DNA of 64,000 bases from Dinoroseobacter sp049800835 (GTDB lineage Bacteria > Pseudomonadota > Alphaproteobacteria > Rhodobacterales > Rhodobacteraceae). Below are positions 49,801 through 58,586 of this stretch, in pieces (the first letter of the stretch is position 1; every line of letters begins with the position of its first letter). The stretch is from positions 124,001-188,000 of the forward strand of contig NZ_JBNAFU010000007.1 of NCBI RefSeq assembly GCF_049800835.1, written 5' to 3'. The notes below the pieces were generated by a model. That model was not told the DNA's origin. It ran no database searches and worked only from the letters and a program-made list of their open reading frames with translations. The translations under genes were made by a program, and so were the position numbers.

Positions 49801-49977
49801 TCAGGCGACTTCCAGCGCCGCTTCTCGGGCAAGGCGCGGGATCGCGGTGCGGCTGATCCCGAGGTCCGTCAGGTCACGTTCGGACATGTAGTTGAGTTCC
49901 GCAGTGACCTGTCGCACGACTGCACGACGGCGCAGAAACAAGGAAATAGCGGAGCGGGTGGCTGCAAGACGGGCCAT
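49801..49977 (-). CDS. DUF1127 small protein
   Basis: 58 residues from ATG 49977 (AAGGGA upstream). Has the DUF1127 core LNYMSERDLTDLGISRTAIPRLAREA with a basic N-terminal part. Small arginine-rich proteins of this kind affect RNA turnover and phosphate or nitrogen responses in other alphaproteobacteria. 137 bp downstream of iolB with a separate start. Confidence 0.9.
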   Translation of the reverse strand: MARLAATRSAISLFLRRRAVVRQVTAELNYMSERDLTDLGISRTAIPRLAREAALEVA

Positions 49978-50114
49978 AGCGGTAAATCCCTTGAACGGAC
50001 GCAGGTCGCACCGTGCGACTGCGGTCGCTGCATGATCTACGTCTTCGCTGCACCTGCACAAGCGCTGGAATCGGCAATGCTGCCATGCAGAAAATTCAAG
50101 GCTCCACGCGGCGG

Positions 50115-50924
50115 TTAATCCGCTTCGCGCGCCATGATCCAGCTGTGGTCGGGATGGGTCTTGAACCGCCACTTGCGGCGCGGCCCGGCCATAACGTTGA
50201 GGTAATACATCTCGTACCCGTATGGCGCGCCACAAGGGTGGTGGCCGCGCGGAACGAGCACCACATCGTGGTCTGACACCGCAATGGTTTCATCAAGGCT
50301 CCCGTCTTCGGTAAACACCCGCTGCACACCAAAACCCTGCGCGGGATTCAGGCGGTGATAATAGGTCTCCTCCAGATAGGTGATGTTCGGATAGTCGTCC
50401 TCGTCATGGCGATGGGGCGGGTACGAAGACCAGTGCCCGGACGGTGTGAACACCTCTGTCACAAGCAAGCTGTCGGCAACGTCACGATCCTCCATCGCGA
50501 TATTATGAATGAAACGGGTGTTGGTGCCCTTGCCTCGTTCGGTCAGATGAATACCCGCGGGACCGATGATCTGGGCCAGATGTGCGCCCTGCCCCGGTGC
50601 CGAGCATACGGCAAGCGTGCAATCGGTTTCGGCGCGGGCCAACCACTCACAGCCCGGCGGAGCGTAGGCACAATGCGGCGGCGTGCGTTCAAATACGTTC
50701 ATTCGCGCGCCCATGACCCCGAAATCCTGACCGCCGGCTGCCATCTGGGCTTTCCCTTCTATCAGAACAAGGATGACTTCGCGCGTGCCCGTGCTTGATG
50801 AAACAGTCTCACCCGGCTGCATCCGGTGCAGATCGAAGCCGACATACTCCCATCCCGCGACCTCGGGCGTGATGGCATGGACGTGGCCCTGCGTGCCGGT
50901 TGGGGACCTCTTCAGATGTGACAT
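50115..50924 (-). CDS. iolB: 5-deoxy-glucuronate isomerase (canonical IolB)
   Basis: 269 residues. Bicupin that converts 5-deoxy-glucuronate to 2-deoxy-5-keto-gluconate in inositol breakdown. Seen: WEYVGFDLHRMQPGE, FERTPPHCAYAPPG, the metal site SSYPPHRHDEDDYPN, EETYYHRLNP and GHHPCGAPYGYEMYYLNVMAGP. It is the last gene of the ABC transporter unit. A second, divergent IolB-type gene is at 61447. Confidence 0.94.
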   Translation of the reverse strand: MSHLKRSPTGTQGHVHAITPEVAGWEYVGFDLHRMQPGETVSSSTGTREVILVLIEGKAQMAAGGQDFGVMGARMNVFERTPPHCAYAPPGCEWLARAETDCTLAVCSAPGQGAHLAQIIGPAGIHLTERGKGTNTRFIHNIAMEDRDVADSLLVTEVFTPSGHWSSYPPHRHDEDDYPNITYLEETYYHRLNPAQGFGVQRVFTEDGSLDETIAVSDHDVVLVPRGHHPCGAPYGYEMYYLNVMAGPRRKWRFKTHPDHSWIMAREAD

Positions 50925-50954
50925 CGAAACCCTCTAGAAGTCGAATGACGGTGC

Positions 50955-51191
50955 TCAGCGTCTTTCATCCAAGTCGAACGCGACGAAGAACTGGTACCCA
51001 ACATAAGCGCAGATCCCGGCAGCCAGCGCTGCCCAGTAAGGGCTGCCGTAGACAAGTTCGACGATGATCCAGAGCACCATCACAGCACTCGTCAGCACCC
51101 GACGCCAGAGGGGTTTGAAGAAAGGTATCCGCACATCAAGCGCCGGGTGTCGGCGGCGGCGCGCAGATGAGGTGTCATGTTCCTTGGTCAT
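50955..51191 (-). CDS. Small two-helix membrane protein in the transporter-iolB operon
   Basis: 78 residues from ATG 51191 (MTKEHDTSSARRRRHP). A basic N-terminus is followed by two hydrophobic stretches (RVLTSAVMVLWIIVELVYGS and YWAALAAGICAYVGYQFFVAF) and a short acidic-basic end. 16 bp after the ATPase gene and 30 bp before iolB, so it belongs to the operon. No known domain; possibly a transporter accessory subunit. Confidence 0.72.
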   Translation of the reverse strand: MTKEHDTSSARRRRHPALDVRIPFFKPLWRRVLTSAVMVLWIIVELVYGSPYWAALAAGICAYVGYQFFVAFDLDERR

Positions 51192-51207
51192 GTGCCACAC
51201 CCGCACG

Positions 51208-52002
51208 TCATACAGTTCCGCCAAGTGACCCTTCGAGCGTTGCAAGCTCCTGCCCGCCAGCCATCATGTCCTGCAACTCGTCCGGCGTGATCTGTCCGCG
51301 TTGGGCGGTTCCGAGGGTCTTGCCTCGGTTGAGCACCGTGAACCTGTCTCCCACGGCCATCGCGTGACGCACATTGTGCGTGATGAAAACCACGGCGATG
51401 TCCTGCTTGCGGACCCGGTCAATCGTGGCCAGCACATTCGAGGTCTGGCGCACACCGAGCGCCGAGGTCGGTTCATCGAGGATCAGCACCTTGGCGCCGA
51501 AATGCACCGCGCGGGCAATTGCAACCGTCTGGCGTTCTCCGCCCGACAGAGTGCCGACTGCCTGGTCCGGCCCGCGCAGGTTTATGCCCATCGTGCGCAT
51601 CTCTTCCATGGTCACGCGGTCCGCGTATTCATGGTCGAAGAACGGAATGCCAAGACGCGTTTTCGTGGGTTCGTTCCCCATGAAGAAATTGCGGCTGACG
51701 GACATGAGCGGGATCATCGCGAGATGCTGATGCACCGTCGCAATCCCGGCTGCAATCGCATCGCGCGGATCGTCGAAATGCATTGGCTTGCCTTCGAAGA
51801 TGATCTCTCCGTGGGTGGGCTTGTGCACGCCGGACATCGTCTTGATGAAGGTCGATTTGCCCGCTCCGTTATCGCCGAGCAGGCAGTGACATTCACCCGG
51901 ATACACGTCCACCGACACCCCAGCCAGCGCGATGACCGAGCCGAAGTGCTTTTCGATGTCCTTCATGCGGATGATCGGTTCGTGAATGGATCGCGTGTTC
52001 AT
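51208..52002 (-). CDS. Sugar/inositol ABC transporter ATP-binding protein
   Basis: 264 residues, a single ABC module (the FrcA-like size, not the double RbsA type). Walker A GDNGAGKST, Q-loop ATVHQHLAM, signature LSGGERQ, Walker B VLILDEPTSALG, switch His in FITHNV. Powers uptake by the neighbouring permease and binding protein. One base separates it from the permease gene. Confidence 0.93.
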   Translation of the reverse strand: MNTRSIHEPIIRMKDIEKHFGSVIALAGVSVDVYPGECHCLLGDNGAGKSTFIKTMSGVHKPTHGEIIFEGKPMHFDDPRDAIAAGIATVHQHLAMIPLMSVSRNFFMGNEPTKTRLGIPFFDHEYADRVTMEEMRTMGINLRGPDQAVGTLSGGERQTVAIARAVHFGAKVLILDEPTSALGVRQTSNVLATIDRVRKQDIAVVFITHNVRHAMAVGDRFTVLNRGKTLGTAQRGQITPDELQDMMAGGQELATLEGSLGGTV

Positions 52003-52003
52003 C

Positions 52004-53122
52004 TTACCGCTCCCCCGTGATCATGCGCCGGATGTAGGTGTTCAGCACGACCGCGCCCAAGAGGATCACGCCAAGGAACACTCGAAACAGGCTCGATTCG
52101 ACCCCGGCAAAGAACAGCCCTTGCTGGACGACCCCGAAGATCAGGGCGCCAAGGGCGGCGCCAATCACCGACCCGTAGCCCCCGGTGAGCAATGCGCCGC
52201 CGATCACGACGGCGATGATGGCCTCGAACTCCTTCAAAAGCCCGCGATCCGCGCCAGCGGAACCGAATTCCATCACCTGGCAAACGGCAAACACGGTCGC
52301 GCAGAACGCGGTAAACATGAACATCAGAATCTTGACTTGGCTAACCGGCACACCGGAATTTCGCGCCGCCTCCGCATCCCCGCCGGCTGCAAAAATCCAG
52401 TTTCCGAACTTTGTTCGCGTCAGCAGCACGTGTCCGAAGATGATCAGGATCAGCGCCCAGACCACCAGCATCGGCACTCCGTCGATCACCGCCTGCCCCG
52501 CGCGATTGCCGCGGGTGAACGTATCGATCAAGCCGGCGTCCGCCAGCCACTGGAAGATACCGCCCCCGATTTTCCCGCCAAAGATCGGGGCAAGCCAGTC
52601 GCCCTCTGCGGCATCGCGAATACCGCCAATGATCGTTTTGCTTTCGATTGTTTGGGGAATGTAAATCGTGAAGCCGCGCAGGATGAAAAGGAATGCGAGC
52701 GTCACGATGAAACTTGGCAGCCCGGTCCGGATCACGATCCAGCCGTTGAGGGCCCCGATCGAAATGCAAAGCGCAAAGGTGATCAGGATCGCGATCCACA
52801 TCGGCCATCCAAGCACGACACCGAATACCGCGACCATCATTCCGGCAAAACCGATCATGGAGCCGACAGAAAGGTCGAACTCACCTGCGATCATCAAGAG
52901 GCATGCGCCGACGGCAATGATCATGAATTGCGCCGACACGACGGTCCAGTTCATGATGCCCTGCGGCGCGAACATGCCGCTGTCAAAAGCAGTGAGCAAG
53001 AAGAATACGAAGACGATAACGGTGCCGCACATGCCACCCAGTTCGGGGCGGATCAGGGCCCGGCGCCAAGCTGGTATGGCCTTGACTCGTTCGTCGTCCC
53101 CGCTTGTGGCCAGATCAGCCAT
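52004..53122 (-). CDS. Sugar/inositol ABC transporter permease
   Basis: 372 residues, about ten helices, carbohydrate-importer (CUT2) family. Hallmarks: GACLLMIAGEFDLSVGSMIGFAGMMVAV, GALNGWIVIRTGLPSFIVTLAFLFILRG, AGGDAEAARNSGVPV and the C-terminal LTGGYGSVIGAALGALIFGVVQQG. An insertion of about 40 residues in the middle (after IESKTIIGGIRDA) is typical of this subgroup. Forms the membrane channel with the ATPase at 51208. Confidence 0.93.
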   Translation of the reverse strand: MADLATSGDDERVKAIPAWRRALIRPELGGMCGTVIVFVFFLLTAFDSGMFAPQGIMNWTVVSAQFMIIAVGACLLMIAGEFDLSVGSMIGFAGMMVAVFGVVLGWPMWIAILITFALCISIGALNGWIVIRTGLPSFIVTLAFLFILRGFTIYIPQTIESKTIIGGIRDAAEGDWLAPIFGGKIGGGIFQWLADAGLIDTFTRGNRAGQAVIDGVPMLVVWALILIIFGHVLLTRTKFGNWIFAAGGDAEAARNSGVPVSQVKILMFMFTAFCATVFAVCQVMEFGSAGADRGLLKEFEAIIAVVIGGALLTGGYGSVIGAALGALIFGVVQQGLFFAGVESSLFRVFLGVILLGAVVLNTYIRRMITGER

Positions 53123-53190
53123 CTCGGGTCCTCCGGGTTCGTCTTTTCGGAAATCCGGACGCCACCCCTCGTGGCGCCCGGAGGGTCGTC

Positions 53191-54138
53191 TCAGCGATAC
53201 TCGCCCGCGAAAGCTTCGACCTTGGTCAGACCGTCTGCGGTCACGAAGCCCGGACCGGAGTTGATGTTGTTGCCGGGCAGCACGCCGTAGCGGTCCCAGT
53301 TGGCCAGCACGACCACCGGCAGGTAGGCCTGCAGGAATGGCTGCTGGTCGATGCCCCAGTTGATCGTGCCATCCTTGATGGCATTCACGATCTCTTCGCC
53401 CAGATCGAACGTCCCGAAATGGATGTCTCCGGCAATGCCCATCTCATTGAGAGCCGCGATCGTTGGATCTGCCGAAACCGGACCGAGGGTCAGGATGCCG
53501 TCGACATCTTCATTGGCCGACAGGTACGCCATGACCTTGTTCTTGATCTCGGACGGGTCGGTGCCGGAATCCATCATGGCGTCACCAAGTTCGATCCCGA
53601 GGCCGTCTGCGTAGCCACGGCACCGTTCGCCGACGGTGGGTTGCTGGATGGCGTGGTTTACGCACAGGAATTTGGAAACGCCCTCGCTCTTGGCGCGCAG
53701 GCCTGCCGCAAAACCGGCGTCGTATTCGGGCTGGCCCACATACATAAGCGCGCCAACCTCGCGGGCCTGATCCGGAGTTCCGGTGTTCATAATGATTACG
53801 TCGATCCCCTGATCGACAGCATTCATGATCGGACCCTTGAGAACATCGTAATCCGCAAGCGTGGTGATGATGCCGTCAGGCTGTGACGCCGCGGCCTGCT
53901 CGATGATCCGGGCCATGTCGGCAATGTCACCGGTTGGTGGATTGCGGTACTCGACTTCGACCCCAACCTGCTCGCCAGCCAACGCGATGCCGTTCTTGAT
54001 CGTATTCCACCAAGTATCGCTGTCGGGCGCGTGGCTCACCAGCACATAGCTCAGGCTTTCATGCCCCTCGGCCATTGCAGTGACGGGAACTGTGACCACG
54101 CTCGCGGCGATAGCCAAGGATGCAACAAATGACTTCAT
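53191..54138 (-). CDS. Periplasmic sugar/inositol-binding protein
   Basis: 315 residues from ATG 54138 with GGGAGGAAG upstream. Signal MKSFVASLAIAASVVTVPVTAMA cut before EGHE. CUT2-type binding fold: LVSHAPDSDTWWNTIKNGIALAGEQVGVEVEYRNPP, QPDGIITTLADYDVLKGP, VDVIIMNTGTP-like strand (IDVIIMNTGT), INWGIDQQPFLQAY. Ligand inferred to be an inositol isomer because of iol genes around it. First gene of the minus operon; the 18-bp operator is 83 bp upstream. Confidence 0.93.
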   Translation of the reverse strand: MKSFVASLAIAASVVTVPVTAMAEGHESLSYVLVSHAPDSDTWWNTIKNGIALAGEQVGVEVEYRNPPTGDIADMARIIEQAAASQPDGIITTLADYDVLKGPIMNAVDQGIDVIIMNTGTPDQAREVGALMYVGQPEYDAGFAAGLRAKSEGVSKFLCVNHAIQQPTVGERCRGYADGLGIELGDAMMDSGTDPSEIKNKVMAYLSANEDVDGILTLGPVSADPTIAALNEMGIAGDIHFGTFDLGEEIVNAIKDGTINWGIDQQPFLQAYLPVVVLANWDRYGVLPGNNINSGPGFVTADGLTKVEAFAGEYR

Positions 54139-54220
54139 GTCTTCCTCCCAGAAATGATGCGTCATTGAACGGGCGGTGTTTCCGCCTCTCTGAGTCCCAG
54201 ACAAACACACCTCGGCGAAT

Positions 54221-54238
54221 TTTGCAACCGGTTGCAAA
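54221..54238. promoter_or_regulatory. LacI-type operator TTTGCAACCGGTTGCAAA (copy 1)
   Basis: Perfect 18-bp palindrome in the gap between the divergent binding-protein and LacI genes, 42 bp before the regulator ATG. The central CG with GCAAC half-sites is typical for LacI-family operators. An identical copy is at 58486. Confidence 0.92.
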
Positions 54239-54279
54239 CACGCTTGCAGAAATCGGGTTTTCAGGACTAATGTGGTCCC

Positions 54280-55284
54280 ATGCCTGTAACCCTGAAAGAC
54301 GTGGCAGAACTGGCGGGCGTATCGCGCTCAGCCGTCTCGCGCACCTTCACCGAGGGCGCTTCTGTGTCCGACAAAACCCGCCGCAAGGTCGAAAAGGCGG
54401 CCAGCGCCCTTGGGTATCAACCCAATGCGCTCGCCTCCAGCTTGACGACCGGGCGAACCAAGTTGATCGGGCTTGTGGCAAACAACTTCCACAACCCGCT
54501 GTTCCTACAGGTGTTCGACCTGTTCACGCGCGGGTTGCAAGAGCGCGGATTGCGCCCGCTGCTGGTCAATCTGACCGAGGATATCGATCCCGCGAACTCG
54601 GTCCGGCTGCTCAAGCAGTATTCGGTCGACGGCGTGATCGTTGCGTCCTCGACCCTGTCTCCGGAGTTCGCCCTCGCCTTTCGTAACGCACGAATGCCGG
54701 TTGTGCACTCTTTCGGTCGGTATGCGCACACACCTCGGGTGCATGTGGTCGGTATAGACAATGCAGAATGCGGCCGGATGGCGGCGCGCACGCTGATCGC
54801 ACGCGGGTACCGCCGGATCGCGTTTCTGGGTGGGCCGGAAACCGCAAGTTCCACGCAGGACCGGATCACCGGGTTTCTGGATGCCGCAGTAGCGCACCCG
54901 GATGTGACCGTGACCCACAGTTTTGCGTCGGCCTATTCATTCGATGCCGGTCGGGTCGAAATGACCAAGCTTCTGATGACCGATCCCGCAGAGGCGTATT
55001 TTTGCGGCGACGACATCATTGCGATCGGGGCACAAACCGCGATCCAGTCTGCGGGACTGCGCGTCCCTGATGATATCGGCCTGATCGGCCTGAACGACAT
55101 GGAGATGACGCGGTGGGAAAACATCGACCTGACAACCATTCACCAGCCGATCCCGCAAATCATTTCCAGCTCGATCGAGCTTGTGACCTCGATGCTGTCC
55201 GATGCCGAAAGAGTTCCTGAAACGCGCCTGTTCCCTTGCCACGTGGTCGAACGCGGCTCGCTCAGGCCGTTGCCGACACCCTAG
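54280..55284 (+). CDS. LacI-family transcriptional regulator of the inositol locus
   Basis: 334 residues. HTH plus hinge: VTLKDVAELAGVSRSAVSRTFTEGASVSDKTRRKVEKAASALGYQPNALASSL, followed by a periplasmic-binding-protein-like effector domain (GLVANNFHNPLFLQVF, CGDDIIAIGAQTAIQSAGLRVPDDIGLIG, LTTIHQPIPQI). It should repress the transporter and both iol operons through the two identical palindromes and be relieved by an inositol intermediate. Convergent with the dehydrogenase gene 6 bp on. Confidence 0.92.
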   Translation: MPVTLKDVAELAGVSRSAVSRTFTEGASVSDKTRRKVEKAASALGYQPNALASSLTTGRTKLIGLVANNFHNPLFLQVFDLFTRGLQERGLRPLLVNLTEDIDPANSVRLLKQYSVDGVIVASSTLSPEFALAFRNARMPVVHSFGRYAHTPRVHVVGIDNAECGRMAARTLIARGYRRIAFLGGPETASSTQDRITGFLDAAVAHPDVTVTHSFASAYSFDAGRVEMTKLLMTDPAEAYFCGDDIIAIGAQTAIQSAGLRVPDDIGLIGLNDMEMTRWENIDLTTIHQPIPQIISSSIELVTSMLSDAERVPETRLFPCHVVERGSLRPLPTP

Positions 55285-55290
55285 ACAGCC

Positions 55291-56448
55291 TCAGCGAAAC
55301 ATCGGCGGGCGCGCATCCATCCAGGCTCCGTTCGCCTTGGCGGACGCGACCGCGGCGTGGACCGCCGCCATCGATCGCAGGCCATCCTCGGCGCGCGGCA
55401 CCGCAAGGCTGGCCGCAGCCGGTGTGCGTCGGTCCTTTCTGGCGCGAATGACCTCCGCAAGATCGACATAGATGTTTGCCACAGCCAACGGGAAACCTTC
55501 GGGATGTGCTATCGGTACCCGAGACAAGCGCGCAGCCTCTGAACTGATGCCTGCCTCGCCCTTCTCGATGATCTGAACGCGCCCACCGAGCGGATGGTAG
55601 TAAACCTGCCCGGGATGTTCAGACGCCCAACGCAAGCCGCCGGTTTCGCCAAAGATCTGAATATCGAGTCCATGCTGGCGCCCCAACGCGATAGCCGAGG
55701 ACCAAAGCCGCCCGACCGTACCCCGCGTGGTTCGAAAGTTGACCATTGCGTCATCTTCGAGCGCGCGACCGGACACTGTAGAGGCGAAATCAGCTGACAG
55801 GGTTTCGACCTCATCCCCGGCGATGAACGTCGCCAGATGCAGTGCGTGAATGCCGCAATCGGCAAGTTGTCCCGACACGCCGGCCTGCGCCGGGTCGTAG
55901 CGCCACCGCACGCGCGGATTGTCGGCATCATCGCCCGCCGCATGGTGTCCATGACTGAAATTCACAACAACGCAGCGGAGTGCGCCAAGGTCGCCGGAGG
56001 CAACCATCGCCCGCATGTGCCGCACCATCGGATAGGCGCTGTAGCAGTAGTTCACAGCGCAGGTCTGGCCGACTTCCGCCGCGACCCGCACGATTTCTTC
56101 CCCCTCCTCGACGGTCATTGTCATGGGCTTCTCGCAGAGGACATTGAACCCGGCCCAAAGGAACGCCTTGGTGATCTCGAAATGTGTGGCGTTGGGCGTA
56201 GCGACAGTGACCAGATCAACCCGGTCCGGCCGGCCACGTTCACCTTCCAGCATTTCCCTCCAGTCTCCGTAGGCGCGATCCGGAGCGATCCCCAAGGACT
56301 GCGCATAGGCGCACCCCTTGTCCGGGTCTGCATCCAAAGCCCCGGCAACGAACGAGAAATTTCCATCTGCCTGCGCGCCCATCCGGTGGGCCGGACCGAT
56401 CTGGCTGCCTTCGCCGCCGCCCACCATTCCCCAAGATAGTCTTTGCAT
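55291..56448 (-). CDS. Gfo/Idh/MocA-family oxidoreductase
   Basis: 385 residues. NAD(P)-binding start LSWGMVGGGEGSQIGPAHRMGAQADG, motif CEKPMTMTVEEGEEIV with the catalytic lysine, and a substrate domain with DCGIHALHLATFIAGDEV (the conserved D-x3-H). Probably oxidises one inositol isomer or a methylated inositol. Third gene of the minus unit 58464-55291, ten bp after the IolE-like gene. Confidence 0.9.
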   Translation of the reverse strand: MQRLSWGMVGGGEGSQIGPAHRMGAQADGNFSFVAGALDADPDKGCAYAQSLGIAPDRAYGDWREMLEGERGRPDRVDLVTVATPNATHFEITKAFLWAGFNVLCEKPMTMTVEEGEEIVRVAAEVGQTCAVNYCYSAYPMVRHMRAMVASGDLGALRCVVVNFSHGHHAAGDDADNPRVRWRYDPAQAGVSGQLADCGIHALHLATFIAGDEVETLSADFASTVSGRALEDDAMVNFRTTRGTVGRLWSSAIALGRQHGLDIQIFGETGGLRWASEHPGQVYYHPLGGRVQIIEKGEAGISSEAARLSRVPIAHPEGFPLAVANIYVDLAEVIRARKDRRTPAAASLAVPRAEDGLRSMAAVHAAVASAKANGAWMDARPPMFR

Positions 56449-56458
56449 GAGCGCCCCC

Positions 56459-57352
56459 CTAAAATCCGATGGAGGCCAGATAGCCCCTGTTCAGCCGTGC
56501 GTCGCCCAGCGGATCCGTATCCGGGAGCGTTGGATCGCAGTCTTGCTCCACCGTGCACCAACCCTCGAACTTTGCATCCAGAAGGATCTGTCGCACGCGC
56601 GGAAAATCCACGTCCCCGTCGCTGAGGTTGCAGAATATCCCCTGCCCGCAAGCCTCATAGAACCCGGTGCCCCTGGCGATCACATCGGCTTTCACCCTCG
56701 GATCGATATCCTTGAAATGCATGTAGCTGATACGCCCGATGTGCCGTTCCATGAACGCAACAGGATCGAACCCCGCATAGGAATGGTGGCCGGTGTCGAA
56801 ACAGATCTTCAGGAGTCTTTCGTCGACCTCCTCAAGAAGCCTTTCCAATTCTGGCTCGAAATCCATGAACCCCGCCGCATGGGCATGGATGCCGACAGTC
56901 AGGCCGTACTCTTCCGACCCGAGGCTGGCAACATGGGCGATCCGGTCCCGGTAAGCGGCCCATTCTGCGGCATCCATCTGCTCTGCCGCGTCGGCGCGAC
57001 CCGCGGTGGGCGCACGGCGCGGTGAAATGGAATCGATCAGCACCAGATGCCGCGCTCCATGCGCCACAAGGGCCTCGCAGGTCCGTCTGGAGGCATCGAG
57101 AACATCCTGCCATTTCGCAGCATCGTGGAACGGGCGAAAGACGACACCGCCGATCAACTCAAGCCCATTCTCCGCCAGCGCGTCAGCAACTTGTGGCGGG
57201 TCTTCGGGCATGAACCCGACAGGACCGAGTTCGATCCCGTTATAGCCTGCCTCCGCGCACTGCCGCAGCACGTCACGCCAGCCCGGATTGCGCGGATCAT
57301 CCGCAAACTCCACACCCCACGAGCAGGGCGCGTTCCCGATCTTGATTGTCAT
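56459..57352 (-). CDS. iolE: IolE-like sugar isomerase/dehydratase (TIM barrel)
   Basis: 297 residues from ATG 57352, which overlaps the preceding stop. Xylose-isomerase-like TIM barrel: IKIGNAPCSWGVEFADDP, AGYNGIELGPVGFMP, GIHAHAAGFMDFEPE, LKICFDTGHHSYAG, YMHFKDIDP, GWCTVEQDCDP, with the metal-binding Glu, Asp and His positions. Likely 2-keto-inositol dehydratase (inosose dehydratase) or a related epimerase. No other dehydratase is in the window, so it fills that step. Confidence 0.8.
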   Translation of the reverse strand: MTIKIGNAPCSWGVEFADDPRNPGWRDVLRQCAEAGYNGIELGPVGFMPEDPPQVADALAENGLELIGGVVFRPFHDAAKWQDVLDASRRTCEALVAHGARHLVLIDSISPRRAPTAGRADAAEQMDAAEWAAYRDRIAHVASLGSEEYGLTVGIHAHAAGFMDFEPELERLLEEVDERLLKICFDTGHHSYAGFDPVAFMERHIGRISYMHFKDIDPRVKADVIARGTGFYEACGQGIFCNLSDGDVDFPRVRQILLDAKFEGWCTVEQDCDPTLPDTDPLGDARLNRGYLASIGF

Positions 57353-58464
57353 GGTGTCTCCTGTGTGGGCGGCACACCGACCCAACTGCACGTTGAGTGA
57401 GACGCGCGGGCGGCAGCAATCACCTCCGCCACGGCGAGCCCGTCGGCAAAGGTCGGCCAGACCGGCGCCCCCGTTTCGATAGCCACAAGAAAGTCACGCG
57501 CCTCGATGATGATCTGGTCCTGATAGCCGGTGCCATGCCCCGGCCCCTGACAAAAGGGTTCGTAATCAGGGTGCGCCGGCCCAGTCAGGATCTTGACGAA
57601 GCCGCGTGTCGCCTCCGACCCCTCCGCGCGGTAAAGCCAGACCGCATTCTGATCCTCCTGATCGAAACGGATCGCGCCCCTGGTACCGGTGATTTCATAG
57701 GCATATCCCATCTTCCGTCCATGGGCGATCCGGCTGAAGTGGAGATGCCCCGCCGCCCCCGACGCAAAGCGGCACATCATTTGCGCTTGATCATCGTTTG
57801 TAACGAGCTTGCCACCACGGCGCGGGTGCACCGTTTCGATCTGGGCCATGACCGCCTCAATCGGCCCGGCGAGCGCTAGTGCCGCGTTGATCATATGCGG
57901 GGCCAGATCCCCCATGGTGCCATTGGCCTCACCCTCGGTCCGCCAGGACGCGGGCGTCGCTGGATCGGCATAGAAATCCTCTGTGTGTTCTCCGCGAAAC
58001 CAGACGAGATCACCGATCTCGCCCTCAGCAATCAACTGCCGCGCAAACTGCGTCGCGGGGGTGCGGACATAGTTAAACCCGACCATGTTGGCGCACCCGC
58101 TTGCCTGCGCCGCCGCAGCCATCGCGCGCGCGTCCTCAAGTGACGCACCTAGCGGCTTTTCGCACAATACCGGCTTTCCCAGCGCAAAAGCGGCCTCGGC
58201 GACGGCCCTGTGGGTCTCCTGTGGGGACGCGATGACAATGGCCTCCACCTGCGGGGCAGAAACGAGTTCACGCCATTCACCCGTCGACGCTTTGAACCCG
58301 AACACGTCGCGATAGCGCGCCGCGCTTTCCGCGCTGGACGCCGCGACCATTTCCAGCGTTGGGCGCAAGCCCGTACCGAACACCGCCCCGACCGCGGACA
58401 TGGCGACCGCATGGGCTTTGCCCATGTATCCCCCGCCGACTATTCCGATGCCGATTTTTTGCAT
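57349..58464 (-). CDS. Gfo/Idh/MocA-family oxidoreductase
   Basis: 371 residues. KIGIGIVGGGYMGKAHAVAMS N-terminus, CEKPLGASLEDARAMA with the catalytic lysine, and GTMGDLAPHMINAALALAGPIE with the D-x3-H. First gene of the minus-strand unit; its ATG lies 22 bp from the palindrome at 58486. Second of three such dehydrogenases around the LacI-controlled locus, probably each for a different cyclitol isomer. Confidence 0.9.
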   Translation of the reverse strand: MQKIGIGIVGGGYMGKAHAVAMSAVGAVFGTGLRPTLEMVAASSAESAARYRDVFGFKASTGEWRELVSAPQVEAIVIASPQETHRAVAEAAFALGKPVLCEKPLGASLEDARAMAAAAQASGCANMVGFNYVRTPATQFARQLIAEGEIGDLVWFRGEHTEDFYADPATPASWRTEGEANGTMGDLAPHMINAALALAGPIEAVMAQIETVHPRRGGKLVTNDDQAQMMCRFASGAAGHLHFSRIAHGRKMGYAYEITGTRGAIRFDQEDQNAVWLYRAEGSEATRGFVKILTGPAHPDYEPFCQGPGHGTGYQDQIIIEARDFLVAIETGAPVWPTFADGLAVAEVIAAARASHSTCSWVGVPPTQETP

Positions 58465-58485
58465 GTTGGGCGCTGCCTGAAAGTA

Positions 58486-58503
58486 TTTGCAACCGGTTGC
58501 AAA
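58486..58503. promoter_or_regulatory. LacI-type operator TTTGCAACCGGTTGCAAA (copy 2)
   Basis: Identical in all 18 bases to the copy at 54221. It lies between the divergent dehydrogenase (ATG 58464) and iolD (ATG 58587), so one bound repressor can shut both operons. Confidence 0.92.
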
Positions 58504-58586
58504 ATGAGTATCTTCAATTGAGCGAGGACGTCAATGACCAATCGCGCGGCGATCTCGACTGCCATCGCAAGGAAGGGGGCGAACCC

